Shown: in pieces, positions 27,284 to 36,902 of the stretch | How the letters are laid out: each line of letters opens with the position of its first letter | Position numbering within the stretch: the stretch's first letter is position 1 | Assembly (NCBI RefSeq): GCF_019345465.1 | Contig: NZ_JAHKRC010000004.1 | Span: 124,001 to 188,000, forward strand | Origin: Pseudomonas sp. NKUCC02_KPG | Lineage (GTDB): Bacteria > Pseudomonadota > Gammaproteobacteria > Pseudomonadales > Pseudomonadaceae | Length of the DNA stretch: 64,000 nt | Direction of reading: 5' to 3' | The notes under the pieces: model-generated | Told to the model about the DNA's origin: nothing | The model's input: only the letters and a program-made list of their open reading frames with translations | Databases searched by the model: none | Position numbers and translations under genes: made by a program

Positions 27284-27859
27284 TCAATGATTGCTAATAC
27301 TCGCCAACGGCAAACTGATTTGTTGCTGCCGGTTCATTAAATTGATAAGCAAAATAACTCGCTCTTCGCCGTCCATAGTCATGAATATGGACTCAATACC
27401 TGCAAAGCCTTGATCAAGGATGGTGACTTTTTCACCGGGCTTGAACGCGGTGATGATGTGACTGTCTGCACGGTCTTGTAATTGAGTTACTAACTCATGA
27501 CTGACTGCCAGGGGACGGCCGCCAAAGGCCACAACCCGTGCTACGCCGCGTGTAGATCGCAACGGAGCCCAGTTGGCACCTTGAGGCATGTGGATAAAAA
27601 GATAGCCAGGAAAGAGGGACTCCTGGACGTGTTGCATCTGGCCGCGCAGCAGTCGCTCGCGGCGGCAGGCCGGACGTGAGCACTTATAGCCCTGGCGCAG
27701 AAGGTTCTCCTCTGCCCGCTCGTCCTGTCTTGGCTTGCATTGCACCAGATACCAGTCGCCGGATCGGGATGCAGCCGGGTCCTGGGTTGCTGCGCTGCTT
27801 GTCATGTGCATGGGTGATTCATTAATAGGTTCTTCCGTGTTTACCATCGTGCAGCGCAT
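27284..27859 (-). CDS. rfaH: Transcription antitermination factor RfaH (specialised NusG paralogue)
   Basis: RfaH is recruited at ops sites and keeps RNA polymerase elongating through long, poorly translated operons such as O-antigen and capsule genes. The core begins at about residue 34 with GDWYLVQCKPRQDERAEENL, the NusG N-terminal fold that binds the polymerase clamp; ESLFPGYLFI (about 82) and TRGVARVVAFGG (about 104) are typical. The C-terminal part (from about 138) holds the KOW-like domain that switches fold in E. coli RfaH. The frame gives 191 residues, about 30 more than E. coli RfaH; ATGs at 27811 and 27805 could be the true start. It lies directly upstream of the ops element and operon it should control. 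Confidence 0.93.
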   Translation of the reverse strand: MRCTMVNTEEPINESPMHMTSSAATQDPAASRSGDWYLVQCKPRQDERAEENLLRQGYKCSRPACRRERLLRGQMQHVQESLFPGYLFIHMPQGANWAPLRSTRGVARVVAFGGRPLAVSHELVTQLQDRADSHIITAFKPGEKVTILDQGFAGIESIFMTMDGEERVILLINLMNRQQQISLPLASISNH

Positions 27860-29037
27860 GTGCCAATGGCAGCAGTTGAGTTCTCATTATCGCTACGAGC
27901 GTTGAATCGCAGCAGGGCCATTAGCCCGAAATCTATCTATTGTGCGGTCTGTCCAGACCCGGTAACTCTTTAGCTAATATCTGTTTTGCTCGTCACTCAC
28001 AATCCACCAAACTTACTTGCTCAGGTCATGCCCCTACTCCCGAAACGAAGTTGAGCACACTTTTCTGGTTCCCATGGGCAGAGCAATCGTCCAAAACATG
28101 CACGCCTGGGCGAATGATACAGCGCTCCCCCTCCATTTCAACAAAACCACCTCACAGGTCGTATTTTTGTATCACGGCGACAGGTATTCCATATGCCCAG
28201 AAGCCTGGATAGAGCACATTGTTACCCAGCATGGCCCTGAGGGAATTGACTATGCGACCACTGGCGCACAACCAGACGAGCGCATGGCAACCTGTGCTTA
28301 CGCCCTTCTAGAAGGAGAGCTAGCACGATCCAGAAGACAAGCCCACGGACACAGGGAGCCCAGAATGCCCGTCGATTCCAGGGCAATGTGCGCAAATTGA
28401 GCCTCAAGGGATTTATCCTCACCGATACAAGCTGCTGCTAATTTAAAGACAGCTATGGCCACCCATATGCAATGTATGACACCAATCATATGAATTGGCT
28501 GGAGGACCAGGAAGGAGAAGCACCTTGCACACCGACCGTTAAGCCCGATCGATATATCGGCTTACTCAGAATTTCAGATGGGAATACCGTAGATACTTGT
28601 CTGAAAATAGGGAACCGGCCGTTATACAGCCACAACATGCAGAACTACAGTCGTAACGTTTATCCTGAATAAAATACAACTTTGACAAGATGAGCAGCAT
28701 CACCTAATCAGACGATACCCTAATGAAACATAAGCACTGCAGATTGAAACCGAAGGAAGCCTCAGAACAAAAATGAAAAATCGAACAGCAAAAACCCTGA
28801 ACAGACTCGAAATTATCGATTTTTAACATCCGACGTAAATATCAATGAGCGCACGAGTACGCGCCAAGTACTGAGAGTCGAGCACTCTGCCAGATCCACT
28901 AAACAATGCAAGCTAGCAACTTGTAGGAAATATCCCAAATTACAAGCCCCGCCAGATTGCGGCGCTTACATTTCGGATATCAGTCGACGTACAAAAGCCT
29001 CTCACACTATCCATATGAGAGACCTAGAAAGGCAGCC
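27860..29037. other. Region of about 1.2 kb without a convincing gene
   Basis: This gap lies between rfaH and lapA. It holds only short open frames, no ribosome sites of note and no recognised protein. Base composition is mixed and lower in GC than the ihfB-gyrA block. In P. aeruginosa the O-antigen chain-length gene wzz sits in this position; no wzz remnant was recognised here. Promoter signals for rfaH are expected at the left end but none is clear by eye. Near the right end a weak hairpin (TCTCA...TGAGA at about 29003-29022) precedes the lapA stop. Confidence 0.5.
28074..28400 (+). CDS. Possible hypothetical protein, low confidence
   Basis: An open frame of 108 residues from ATG 28074 (MGRAIVQNMHAWAND). 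It opposes rfaH and lapA in direction. The central part (VVFLYHGDRYSICPEAWIEH) has protein-like character, but there is no ribosome site before the ATG and no family was recognised. The frame continues upstream to a TTG at 28017. It may be a strain-specific gene, a decayed remnant or chance. Confidence 0.25.
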   Translation: MGRAIVQNMHAWANDTALPLHFNKTTSQVVFLYHGDRYSICPEAWIEHIVTQHGPEGIDYATTGAQPDERMATCAYALLEGELARSRRQAHGHREPRMPVDSRAMCAN

Positions 29038-29289
29038 TTAAGACTCGACCAACAGCTTGCGCTTCAATCTGGCAGCTTTGCGCTTGTAGGCCACAAAACC
29101 CATTGCAGGCCCGATAGCCATACCAACCAGTAAAGCACCGATAAAGAACAGTGATTGCGGAAGTTGCGCAGTGTGCCAACCCAAAAATACCAGTGCTGTG
29201 GGCTGCTGGTTTTCGAGGATAAAAATCACGATCCCGAAAATGACAATCAGGGCAAACACGACTAACACTGCACGTTTGACGCTACGCAT
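29038..29289 (-). CDS. lapA: LapA domain protein (DUF1049, lipopolysaccharide assembly protein A)
   Basis: An 83-residue inner-membrane protein with two helices (about 5-25 and 42-65) and a basic C-terminal tail (YKRKAARLKRKL). It matches the LapA/YciS family, which in E. coli works with LapB to regulate LpxC turnover and thus LPS synthesis. Start at 29289 (MRSVKRAVLV) is chosen because an AGGAG ribosome site lies just upstream; six further upstream codons are open. It follows ihfB by 24 bp and is probably cotranscribed with it. No lapB neighbour is present in the window. Confidence 0.88.
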   Translation of the reverse strand: MRSVKRAVLVVFALIVIFGIVIFILENQQPTALVFLGWHTAQLPQSLFFIGALLVGMAIGPAMGFVAYKRKAARLKRKLLVES

Positions 29290-29313
29290 CGGCAACTCCT
29301 GTTCCACGAAGGA

Positions 29314-29610
29314 TTAAATGTCGTCTTCCTCATCTTCATTTACTCGATCCCGTAGCTCTTTGCCCGGCTTGAAATGAGGAACAAATTTTCCATCCAGACT
29401 GACTGACTGACCGGTCTTGGGATTGCGGCCAACTCGAGGGGCTCGGTAATGCAACGAGAAGCTGCCAAAACCACGGATCTCAATCCGATCACCGGTCGCC
29501 AGGCATTGGGACATTTGTTCAAGCATAGTCTTGATGGCCAACTCTACATCCTTGGATGAGAGCAGCCCTTGATGGGTGACAATTCGTTCGATCAACTCCG
29601 ACTTCGTCAT
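29314..29610 (-). CDS. ihfB: Integration host factor beta subunit
   Basis: IhfB pairs with IhfA to bend DNA at specific sites, affecting transcription, replication and recombination. The 98-residue protein has the full DNABII fold: N-terminal helices ([11 protein letters not shown]), [21 protein letters not shown] (residues 48-68, given as location) with the intercalating proline in RNPKTG, and an acidic tail (NEDEEDDI). It marks the conserved right boundary of the pseudomonad O-antigen locus. The 335-bp gap to rpsA suggests its own promoter. Confidence 0.97.
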   Translation of the reverse strand: MTKSELIERIVTHQGLLSSKDVELAIKTMLEQMSQCLATGDRIEIRGFGSFSLHYRAPRVGRNPKTGQSVSLDGKFVPHFKPGKELRDRVNEDEEDDI

Positions 29611-29903
29611 ATTTTTCCCTTCTTTTTCAAGCAGCTAGATCAGCGCTTCAAAGGTTTTAGCATGATCGATAGATTTTGAACAGCCCAAGGATTGACTTAT
29701 CTTTGCAAAGTTTGTCGCCCCCTCCAAACTTCCATCAGGCCAAGTAATAACCATAGCCCACGGCAGCCACCTCCCAAGCCTTCACACAGCTCGCTCGACA
29801 TAAACCCCCGCCCTTCCCTAGCCAAATCATAAGCGACCTGCAAACACGCCTACACAAGAACTCATGGACGGAAGCCATCCTGGCCATCAAATCTCAGACA
29901 CAA
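29611..29903. other. Intergenic region ihfB-rpsA, no gene seen
   Basis: About 290 bp between the ihfB start and the rpsA terminator. No convincing open frame on either strand. It should contain the ihfB promoter; a precise promoter could not be picked by eye. Confidence 0.5.
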
Positions 29904-29931
29904 AAAAGGGCGACCTAAGTCGCCCTTTTTT
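29904..29931 (-). terminator. Rho-independent terminator of rpsA
   Basis: AAAAGGGCGAC-CTAA-GTCGCCCTTTT, with a T-run on the minus strand (and on the plus strand), 16 bp beyond the rpsA stop. It separates rpsA from ihfB. Confidence 0.92.
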
Positions 29932-29946
29932 ATGGTCAATCAGAAC

Positions 29947-31641
29947 TTAGTTCTGTTTTTCCATTTGTGCACGCAGCAGGTCGCCCAAAGTGGTCGGACC
30001 AGCAGCGATCTCAGAGGTAGCTGGCTTGTCGCGCAGGCTCTGGATTGCTTCCTTCTCGTCTTCAACGTCTTTCGACTTGATGGACAGTTGGATTACGCGG
30101 CTTTTGCGATCAACGCTGATGATCTTGGCTTCTACTTCTTCGCCTTCTTTCAGAACGTTACGTGCATCTTCGATGCGGTCACGGCTGATTTCGGATGCTT
30201 TCAGAGTAGCTTCGATATCGTTGGCCAGAGTGATGATGGCGCCTTTAGCGTCAACTTCTTTCACGATGCCCTTAACGATTGCGCCTTTGTCGTTCTCTTG
30301 TACGTACTCGGAGAACGGATCGCTTTCCAGCTGCTTGATACCCAGGGAGATACGCTCACGCTCTGGATCAACAGACAGGATAACGGTGTCAAGCTCGTCG
30401 CCTTTCTTGAAGCGACGTACGGCTTCTTCGCCAACTTCGTTCCAGGAAATGTCGGACAGGTGAACCAGGCCGTCGATGCCGCCGTCCAGACCAATGAAGA
30501 TACCGAAATCGGTGATCGACTTGATGGTGCCGGAGATTTTATCGCCCTTGTTGAACTGGCCAGAGAAATCTTCCCATGGGTTAGATTTGCACTGCTTGAT
30601 GCCCAGGGAGATACGACGACGCTCTTCGTCGATGTCCAGAACCATAACTTCCACTTCGTCGCCGACTTGTACGACTTTCGAAGGGTGGATGTTTTTGTTG
30701 GTCCAGTCCATTTCGGAAACGTGTACCAGACCTTCAACGCCTTCTTCCAGCTCAGCGAAGCAGCCGTAGTCGGTCAGGTTGGTTACACGAGCGGTAACGC
30801 GAGTGCTTTCTGGGTAACGGGCTTTGATAGCAACCCATGGATCTTCGCCCAGTTGCTTCAGGCCCAGGGAAACACGATTGCGTTCGCGATCGTACTTCAG
30901 AACCTTGACATCGATCTCGTCGCCAACGTTGACGATTTCGGAAGGATGCTTGATACGCTTCCAAGCCATGTCGGTAATGTGCAGCAGGCCATCGACGCCA
31001 CCCAGATCGACGAATGCGCCGTAATCGGTGAGGTTTTTGACGATACCTTTGACTTGCTGGCCTTCTTGCAGGGATTCCAGCAGAGCTTCACGCTCAGCCG
31101 AGTTCTCTGCTTCAAGAACGCTGCGACGCGAAACAACAACGTTGTTGCGCTTCTGGTCAAGTTTGATGACCTTGAATTCCAGCTCTTTGCCTTCCAGGTG
31201 CGTGGTGTCGCGCACTGGACGAACGTCAACCAGAGAACCTGGCAGGAACGCACGGATGCCGTTAACGTCGACAGTGAAGCCGCCTTTAACCTTACCGTTG
31301 ATAACGCCCTTGACCACTTCTTCTGCTGCGAAGGCTGCTTCCAGAACGATCCAGCATTCAGCGCGCTTGGCTTTTTCACGGGACAGTTTGGTTTCGCCAA
31401 AGCCGTCTTCGACCGCGTCCAGCGCAACGTGAACTTCATCACCGATGTTGATGTTCAGTTCGCCAGCGTCGTTGTGGAACTGCTCCAGCGGGATGAGGCC
31501 TTCCGACTTCAAACCAGCGTGAACGGTAACCCAACCAGCTTGGTAATCGATATCAACGATGATAGCGGTGATGATCGAGCCAGCCTGAAGATTCAGGGTT
31601 TTTAGGCTTTCTTCAAAGAGTTCTGCAAAGCTTTCGCTCAT
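29947..31641 (-). CDS. rpsA: 30S ribosomal protein S1
   Basis: S1 binds mRNA at the ribosome and is needed for initiation on most transcripts. The 564-residue protein begins [16 protein letters not shown] and contains six S1 repeats of about 70-85 residues; the repeated signature [21 protein letters not shown] (about 205-225, given as location), [44 protein letters not shown] is clear. Length is normal. The strong plus-strand frame that overlies the gene is a shadow caused by biased codon use in this highly expressed gene. It lies 126 bp downstream of cmk, the common arrangement in Proteobacteria. Confidence 0.98.
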   Translation of the reverse strand: MSESFAELFEESLKTLNLQAGSIITAIIVDIDYQAGWVTVHAGLKSEGLIPLEQFHNDAGELNINIGDEVHVALDAVEDGFGETKLSREKAKRAECWIVLEAAFAAEEVVKGVINGKVKGGFTVDVNGIRAFLPGSLVDVRPVRDTTHLEGKELEFKVIKLDQKRNNVVVSRRSVLEAENSAEREALLESLQEGQQVKGIVKNLTDYGAFVDLGGVDGLLHITDMAWKRIKHPSEIVNVGDEIDVKVLKYDRERNRVSLGLKQLGEDPWVAIKARYPESTRVTARVTNLTDYGCFAELEEGVEGLVHVSEMDWTNKNIHPSKVVQVGDEVEVMVLDIDEERRRISLGIKQCKSNPWEDFSGQFNKGDKISGTIKSITDFGIFIGLDGGIDGLVHLSDISWNEVGEEAVRRFKKGDELDTVILSVDPERERISLGIKQLESDPFSEYVQENDKGAIVKGIVKEVDAKGAIITLANDIEATLKASEISRDRIEDARNVLKEGEEVEAKIISVDRKSRVIQLSIKSKDVEDEKEAIQSLRDKPATSEIAAGPTTLGDLLRAQMEKQN

Positions 31642-31683
31642 TTTAATTCCTGTTGATCAAGGGCGAAGGAATACGCCCATCTG

Positions 31684-31703
31684 CCACATTCCAGACAATG
31701 TGG
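31684..31703 (-). promoter_or_regulatory. Leader hairpin upstream of rpsA
   Basis: CCACATT-CCAGAC-AATGTGG is a perfect 7-bp stem 42 bases upstream of the rpsA start. S1 represses its own translation through structured leader RNA in E. coli, so a similar use is possible. A TATATAAA stretch at about 31710-31717 (minus strand) could be part of the promoter. Confidence 0.4.
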
Positions 31704-31767
31704 GTTACGTTTATATAAAAGAAGGCATGCAGGACTATTTCTGGTCTCCTGCACGCTTTCTTGGTCA

Positions 31768-32451
31768 TCAGGCAATATCGCGAAGTGCGATTTCACTCAT
31801 GATGCGTTCCAGCACCTGTTCGATGGATAACTCCGTAGAGTCCAGCTGTATGGCATCAGCCGCCGGTTTAAGCGGGGCTATTGCACGCTGCGTATCACGC
31901 TCATCGCGGGCACGAATCTCATCTAGCAGACCCGAGAGACTAACATCATCGCCCTTTGCCTTCAACTGCAAGTAACGGCGACGGGCCCTCTCTTCAGCGC
32001 TGGCCGTCAGAAAAACCTTCAACGGGGCATCAGGAAATACCACCGTACCCATGTCACGACCATCGGCAACCAGGCCTGGCAACTCCTGAAATGCACGCTG
32101 ACGCTGCAACAAAGCATCACGAACAGCCGGCAAAGCCGCGACTTTGGAGGCTCCAGCTGCCACAGCCTCACTGCGGATAGCGTGAGTCACTTCGTCGCCT
32201 TCGAGAATGATGCGAGCGGGCTTGCCGTCGGTCGCCCCGACGAACTGCACATCAAGATGTGCAGCCAGCTTCTCCAGCAGCGCCTCGTTATCGAGGGCAA
32301 CACCGTGATTGCCCGCAGCAAAAGCCAGCAAGCGGTACAGGGCACCGGAGTCCAGCAAATTCCACCCCAGGCGCTTGGCCAGGATCCCGGCAACGGTACC
32401 TTTACCGGAACCACTAGGGCCATCGATGGTAATAACCGGTGCCGAAATCAC
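31768..32451 (-). CDS. cmk: Cytidylate kinase
   Basis: Cmk phosphorylates CMP and dCMP for nucleotide salvage. The chosen start is a GTG at 32451, overlapping the tyrA-aroA stop by four bases (GTGA), which yields 227 residues beginning [19 protein letters not shown]; the Walker A loop GPSGSGKGT lies at residues 10-18. The open frame extends 28 codons upstream into the preceding gene, with no homology. The CMP-binding region [15 protein letters not shown] (about 123) and the lid with RRR motif near [12 protein letters not shown] are present. Confidence 0.96.
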   Translation of the reverse strand: MISAPVITIDGPSGSGKGTVAGILAKRLGWNLLDSGALYRLLAFAAGNHGVALDNEALLEKLAAHLDVQFVGATDGKPARIILEGDEVTHAIRSEAVAAGASKVAALPAVRDALLQRQRAFQELPGLVADGRDMGTVVFPDAPLKVFLTASAEERARRRYLQLKAKGDDVSLSGLLDEIRARDERDTQRAIAPLKPAADAIQLDSTELSIEQVLERIMSEIALRDIA

Positions 32452-34679
32452 GAGCTCACCTCTTGAGCTACACGCATGCCCACCTGCTTGCACAGCGCAA
32501 GGAAGTTCGGGAACGAGGTTGCCACGTTGGCGCAATCGTGAATACGGATTGGAGCGGTTGCACGCAACGAAGCCACGCTGAAGGCCATCGCAATACGATG
32601 ATCGCCATGCCCATGAACTTCACCTCCACCGATAGTACCGCCATCAATGATGATGCCATCTGGTGTCGGCTCGCACTTCACACCCAGCGCCAGCAAACCG
32701 TCCGCCATCACTTGAATCCGGTCGGACTCCTTGACGCGCAACTCTTCTGCCCCACGCAGGATCGTACGACCTTCGGCAACAGCCGCCGCCACGAACAGTA
32801 CCGGGAACTCATCAATCGCCAGCGGCACCAGCTCTTCAGGAATCTCGATTCCCTTCAGCTTCGCGGCACGTACACGCAGATCAGCTACCGGCTCGCCGCC
32901 CACTTCACGCTGATTCTCAAGGGTGATATCCGCACCCATAAGACGCAAAATGTCGATTACGCCAGTACGGGTAGGATTGATCCCCACATGCTCCAGCAGC
33001 AGATCAGAGCCTTCTGCGATAGAAGCGGCAACCAGGAAGAACGCTGACGAAGAAATATCGCCAGGGACTTCAATATGCGTCGCAGTCAGCTTGTGACCCG
33101 ACTCAACCGAAGCTGTAGGGCCATTAACAGTTACGGGGTAGCCGAAACCCTGCAGCATGCGCTCGGTGTGATCGCGAGTCGGAGCTGGCTCGGTGACCGA
33201 CGTCTTGCCTTCTGCATACAAGCCCGCCAGTAACAGGCAAGACTTAACCTGAGCACTGGCCATCGGCAAGGTGTAGTTCATGCCTTTAAGAGCGTGGCCA
33301 CCGCGAATGGTCATCGGCGGACGACCTTCTGCAGCGGTCTCGATCACGGCGCCCATTTCGCGCAATGGATTAGCCACACGATTCATCGGACGCTTGGTCA
33401 GCGAAGCGTCGCCGGTCAGGGTGGTATCGAAGGTTTGTGCGGCCAGCAGGCCAGACAAAAGACGCATCGAAGTACCCGAGTTACCCAGATAAATTGGGCC
33501 AGGCGGAGCTTTCAAGCCATGCAGGCCAACACCATGAATGGTCACACGACCATGGTGAGGACCCTCGATGACCACACCCATGTCACGGAATGCCTGCAAC
33601 GTTGCCAGGGCATCTTCACCCTCAAGGAAACCTTCCACCTCGGTCGTGCCTTCGGCCAGTGAGCCGAGCATGATCGAGCGGTGAGAAATGGATTTGTCGC
33701 CTGGTACGCGGATCCGGCCAGTAACTTGACCACCAGGATTTGCCAAAAAAATCAGATCGTTGGAATTCATAGCGTCCACATATGCCCGGCGGGCCAGGAT
33801 TTTACTGAAATGCTCGCGGGCAACCCGGGCGCGCGTAAAGACGCCCAGCAATTGATGCCCATCCCCTGCATCGACCGCGTCGCGCAAAGCGTCGAGATCA
33901 CTGCGAAATGTATCCAATGTGCGCAGCACTGCCTCGCGATTCGCGAGAAAAATGTCATGCCACATTACCGGGTCGCTACCCGCGATTCTTGTGAAATCAC
34001 GAAAGCCACCCGCTGCGTAACGGAAGATATCCAGATTCTCGTTGCGCTTGGCAAGAGAGTCCACCAGCCCGAAAGCCAGCAGATGAGGCAAATGGCTGGT
34101 TGCAGCCAAAACCTCGTCATGACGCTCGACCTGCATATGCTCGACGTCCGCACCCAAGGCGCGCCACATGCCATCGACCAGGTCCAGAGCGTCAGCATCG
34201 GTTTGCGCCACTGGCGTCAAAATAACTTTGTGACGCTCAAACAGGCTGGCGTTCGAGGCCTCGACACCGCTCTGTTCAGAACCGGCAATCGGGTGACCCG
34301 GAACGAAACGTGCGGGCATACCGCCAAAGGCATGGGCTGCAGCGCGCACGACATTGCCTTTGGCACTGCCAACATCAGTGATCACCGCCTGTCCAAGATC
34401 CATACCCGCCAAAAGGCCAAGCATTTTCTCCATGGCCAGAATCGGCACTGCCAACTGAATCACATCAGCGCCCGCACAAGCGGTTGCCAGATCAGCCTCG
34501 CAGCGGTCGACCACCCCCAACTCCACAGCCATTGCACAAGACTTGGGGTCGAGATCAACACCAACCACTTCGCCGCACAGCCCGCTCTCGCGCATACCTT
34601 TGGCGAAAGAGCCGCCAATCAGCCCCAAGCCGACAACAACCAAACGACCCAGAACAGGCTTTACCGATTGCACAGACAT
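32448..34679 (-). CDS. tyrA-aroA: Bifunctional prephenate/cyclohexadienyl dehydrogenase and EPSP synthase (TyrA-AroA fusion)
   Basis: A 743-residue fusion. The N-terminal domain (about 1-295) is TyrA: nucleotide-binding [16 protein letters not shown] starts at about residue 14. It oxidises prephenate or arogenate toward tyrosine. The C-terminal domain (about 305-743) is AroA, which makes EPSP in the shikimate pathway: [12 protein letters not shown] (about 325), [14 protein letters not shown] (about 400) and RVKESDRIQ (about 644). Fusion of these two is normal for Pseudomonas. The ATG at 34679 ([11 protein letters not shown]) is preferred; the open frame extends 36 codons upstream into hisC. 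It is 4 bp after hisC and overlaps cmk. Confidence 0.95.
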   Translation of the reverse strand: MSVQSVKPVLGRLVVVGLGLIGGSFAKGMRESGLCGEVVGVDLDPKSCAMAVELGVVDRCEADLATACAGADVIQLAVPILAMEKMLGLLAGMDLGQAVITDVGSAKGNVVRAAAHAFGGMPARFVPGHPIAGSEQSGVEASNASLFERHKVILTPVAQTDADALDLVDGMWRALGADVEHMQVERHDEVLAATSHLPHLLAFGLVDSLAKRNENLDIFRYAAGGFRDFTRIAGSDPVMWHDIFLANREAVLRTLDTFRSDLDALRDAVDAGDGHQLLGVFTRARVAREHFSKILARRAYVDAMNSNDLIFLANPGGQVTGRIRVPGDKSISHRSIMLGSLAEGTTEVEGFLEGEDALATLQAFRDMGVVIEGPHHGRVTIHGVGLHGLKAPPGPIYLGNSGTSMRLLSGLLAAQTFDTTLTGDASLTKRPMNRVANPLREMGAVIETAAEGRPPMTIRGGHALKGMNYTLPMASAQVKSCLLLAGLYAEGKTSVTEPAPTRDHTERMLQGFGYPVTVNGPTASVESGHKLTATHIEVPGDISSSAFFLVAASIAEGSDLLLEHVGINPTRTGVIDILRLMGADITLENQREVGGEPVADLRVRAAKLKGIEIPEELVPLAIDEFPVLFVAAAVAEGRTILRGAEELRVKESDRIQVMADGLLALGVKCEPTPDGIIIDGGTIGGGEVHGHGDHRIAMAFSVASLRATAPIRIHDCANVATSFPNFLALCKQVGMRVAQEVSS

Positions 34680-34683
34680 TACA

Positions 34684-35796
34684 TCAACCACGAGCAAGCA
34701 CCTTGGCCAGCGCCTCAAGCAAACGGATATTTTCCGCAGGCAAACCAATAGTGATACGCAAATGGTTCGGCATTCCGTAGCTAGCAACCGGACGCACGAT
34801 CACGCCCTCCCGCAGCAGTCCCTGATAAACGGGAGCCGCCTCCCGACCGAGGTCCAGAGCAATGAAGTTGCCTTTGGATGGAATCCAGCTCAGGCCAAGT
34901 TCGCGAAAACCGTCCTGCAACTGCTGCATGCCGGCCTCGTTAAGACGCCGGCTCTGGTTCAGGTAATCAGTATCTTTAAGGGCCGCACAAGCGGCTGCCA
35001 AGGCCAGGCTGTTGACGTTGAATGGCTGACGCACGCGATTCAGCACATCTGCAACGATTGCAGTCGACAGGCCATAGCCCACCCGCAAAGCGGCCAGGCC
35101 GTAAGCCTTGGAGAACGTGCGCGAAACCAGCAAATTGGGATACGCCGACAAAAACTCAAGACCGTCTGGCAGATCACCACCTTGGGCGTACTCGATATAG
35201 GCTTCGTCCAGCACCACGAGCACGTGCTCGGGAACATCCTGCAAGAACTCGTTCAGCGCATCGACGCCAAACCAGGTTCCGGTCGGGTTATTCGGGTTGG
35301 CAATGAAAACCACACGGGTATTGCTGTCGATAGCGTCAAGCATGGCAGGCAAGTCATGCCCCCAATCCTTGGCGGGCACTACTCGTGCCTGCGCACCTAC
35401 CGCCTGGGTAACGATCGGATATACGGCAAACGCGTGCTCGCTGAACACGGCATTCAGGCCAGGCGCCAGATAAGCACGCGCAACCAGCTCAAGAACATCG
35501 TTTGAGCCGTTACCCAGCGTCACCTGATCAATCTGCACCGCACACTGCTCAGCCAACAGGCTTTTGAGGGCGAAGCCGTTGCCGTCCGGATAGCGCGTCA
35601 GCTCGGCCAGCTCAGCACGGATGGCCTCCAGTGCCTTGGGGCTCGCACCCAAAGGATTTTCATTGCTGGCCAGCTTCACAATTGTGGCTGGATCCAGATC
35701 CAGCTCACGGGCCAGCTCGTCCACAGGCTTGCCCGGGACATAAGGCGAAAGTTGTTGCACGCCCGGCTGTGCCAGGGCGAGGAAATCACCGCTCAT
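34684..35796 (-). CDS. hisC: Histidinol-phosphate aminotransferase (HisC2-type)
   Basis: A 370-residue class II PLP aminotransferase. HisC acts in histidine synthesis; copies in this aromatic cluster often also transaminate aromatic keto acids such as phenylpyruvate or prephenate. Landmarks are FIANPNNPTGTW (about 155-166), DEAYIEYA (about 192) and the PLP lysine in SRTFSKAYGLAALRVGY (about 217-233). It lies 11 bp after pheA and 4 bp before tyrA-aroA, consistent with a role in phenylalanine and tyrosine formation. Pseudomonads usually carry another hisC with the his genes. Confidence 0.94.
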   Translation of the reverse strand: MSGDFLALAQPGVQQLSPYVPGKPVDELARELDLDPATIVKLASNENPLGASPKALEAIRAELAELTRYPDGNGFALKSLLAEQCAVQIDQVTLGNGSNDVLELVARAYLAPGLNAVFSEHAFAVYPIVTQAVGAQARVVPAKDWGHDLPAMLDAIDSNTRVVFIANPNNPTGTWFGVDALNEFLQDVPEHVLVVLDEAYIEYAQGGDLPDGLEFLSAYPNLLVSRTFSKAYGLAALRVGYGLSTAIVADVLNRVRQPFNVNSLALAAACAALKDTDYLNQSRRLNEAGMQQLQDGFRELGLSWIPSKGNFIALDLGREAAPVYQGLLREGVIVRPVASYGMPNHLRITIGLPAENIRLLEALAKVLARG

Positions 35797-35807
35797 GTCT
35801 TATCGCC

Positions 35808-36902
35808 TCAAAGAACCGCTTTCGGGTAAGAACCCAACACTTTAAGCGCTACGGCTTCTTGACTGATTTGCTCCAGAACACTCTTGACCAGAGGGTCGCG
35901 GTGATGGCCAGCAAAGTCGATGAAAAACACATAAGTCCATTTACCGCTACGCGAAGGACGTGTCTCGATACGCGTCAGATCGATCCCGTTTTCATGAAAC
36001 GGAACCAACAATTCATGCAGCGCACCAGGACGGTTGCTCATCGAGACGATGATTGAAGTCTTGTCATCCCCGGTAGGCGGGACTTCCTGGCTACCAATCA
36101 TCAAGAACCGCGTGGAGTTATCCGGACGATCTTCGATTTTCTCAGCCAGTCGGGTCAAGCCGTAAAGGCCCGCAGCCATATCGCCGGCAATGGCAGCAGA
36201 ATTCCACTCACCCTTGACCCGCTTCGCGGCTTCGGCATTGCTCGACACTGCAATACGCTCGACATTCGGGTAATGCGCATCCAGCCACTTGCGGCACTGG
36301 GCCAACGACTGCGCATGGGAATAGATACGGCTGATGCTGTCAGTCTTGGTGTTTTCGCCAACCAGCAGATGATGGTGGATGCGCAGCTCGACTTCGCCAC
36401 AAATCACCATGTCATGCTCAAGGAAGCTGTCGAGCGTGTGGTTGACTGCGCCTTCGGTGGAGTTTTCCACCGGCACCACACCAAAATTCACTGCACCCGC
36501 TGCAACTTCACGGAACACTTCATCAATAGCGGCCATTGGCTTGCTGATGACCGCATGGCCAAAGTGCTTCATGGCGGCTGCCTGGGTAAAAGTACCTTCC
36601 GGACCGAGATAAGCCACTTTCAGTGGCTGCTCCAGGGCCAGGCAAGAAGACATGATTTCGCGGAACAGTCGCGCCATCTCTTCGTTGCCCAATGGGCCTT
36701 TGTTGCGCTCCATGACACGCTTGAGCACCTGAGCCTCACGCTCAGGCCGGTAAAATACCGGCACTTCGCCTTCAGCCAACGAAGCCATTTTGACTCGCGC
36801 CACTTCCTGAGCGCAGCGCGCGCGCTCGCTGATCAGCTCCAGAACTTTTTCGTCCAGACTGTCGATGCGCAGTCGCAGCGCCTTGAGTTCTTGTTCGGAC
36901 AT
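35808..36902 (-). CDS. pheA: Bifunctional chorismate mutase/prephenate dehydratase
   Basis: PheA converts chorismate to prephenate and then to phenylpyruvate. The 364-residue protein has an N-terminal AroQ-type chorismate mutase (about 1-90; LRLRIDSLDEKVLELISERA), a dehydratase domain (about 95-270; VAYLGPEGTFTQAAAMKHFG, NSTEGAVNHTLD, and NSTRFLMIG), and a C-terminal ACT domain (about 280-360) with GALHELL and IETRPSR, the phenylalanine-sensing feature. Its start overlaps the serC stop by one base (TAATG). Confidence 0.97.
   Translation of the reverse strand: MSEQELKALRLRIDSLDEKVLELISERARCAQEVARVKMASLAEGEVPVFYRPEREAQVLKRVMERNKGPLGNEEMARLFREIMSSCLALEQPLKVAYLGPEGTFTQAAAMKHFGHAVISKPMAAIDEVFREVAAGAVNFGVVPVENSTEGAVNHTLDSFLEHDMVICGEVELRIHHHLLVGENTKTDSISRIYSHAQSLAQCRKWLDAHYPNVERIAVSSNAEAAKRVKGEWNSAAIAGDMAAGLYGLTRLAEKIEDRPDNSTRFLMIGSQEVPPTGDDKTSIIVSMSNRPGALHELLVPFHENGIDLTRIETRPSRSGKWTYVFFIDFAGHHRDPLVKSVLEQISQEAVALKVLGSYPKAVL

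Noticed and set aside
28472..28672. 66-codon frame MYDTNHMNW in the rfaH-lapA gap
   Set aside because: No ribosome site, no family resemblance, low-complexity context; likely chance.
29932..31605. 557-codon plus-strand reading frame antisense to rpsA
   Set aside because: It is a shadow of strongly biased codons in rpsA; the minus-strand protein is an unmistakable S1 with six repeats.
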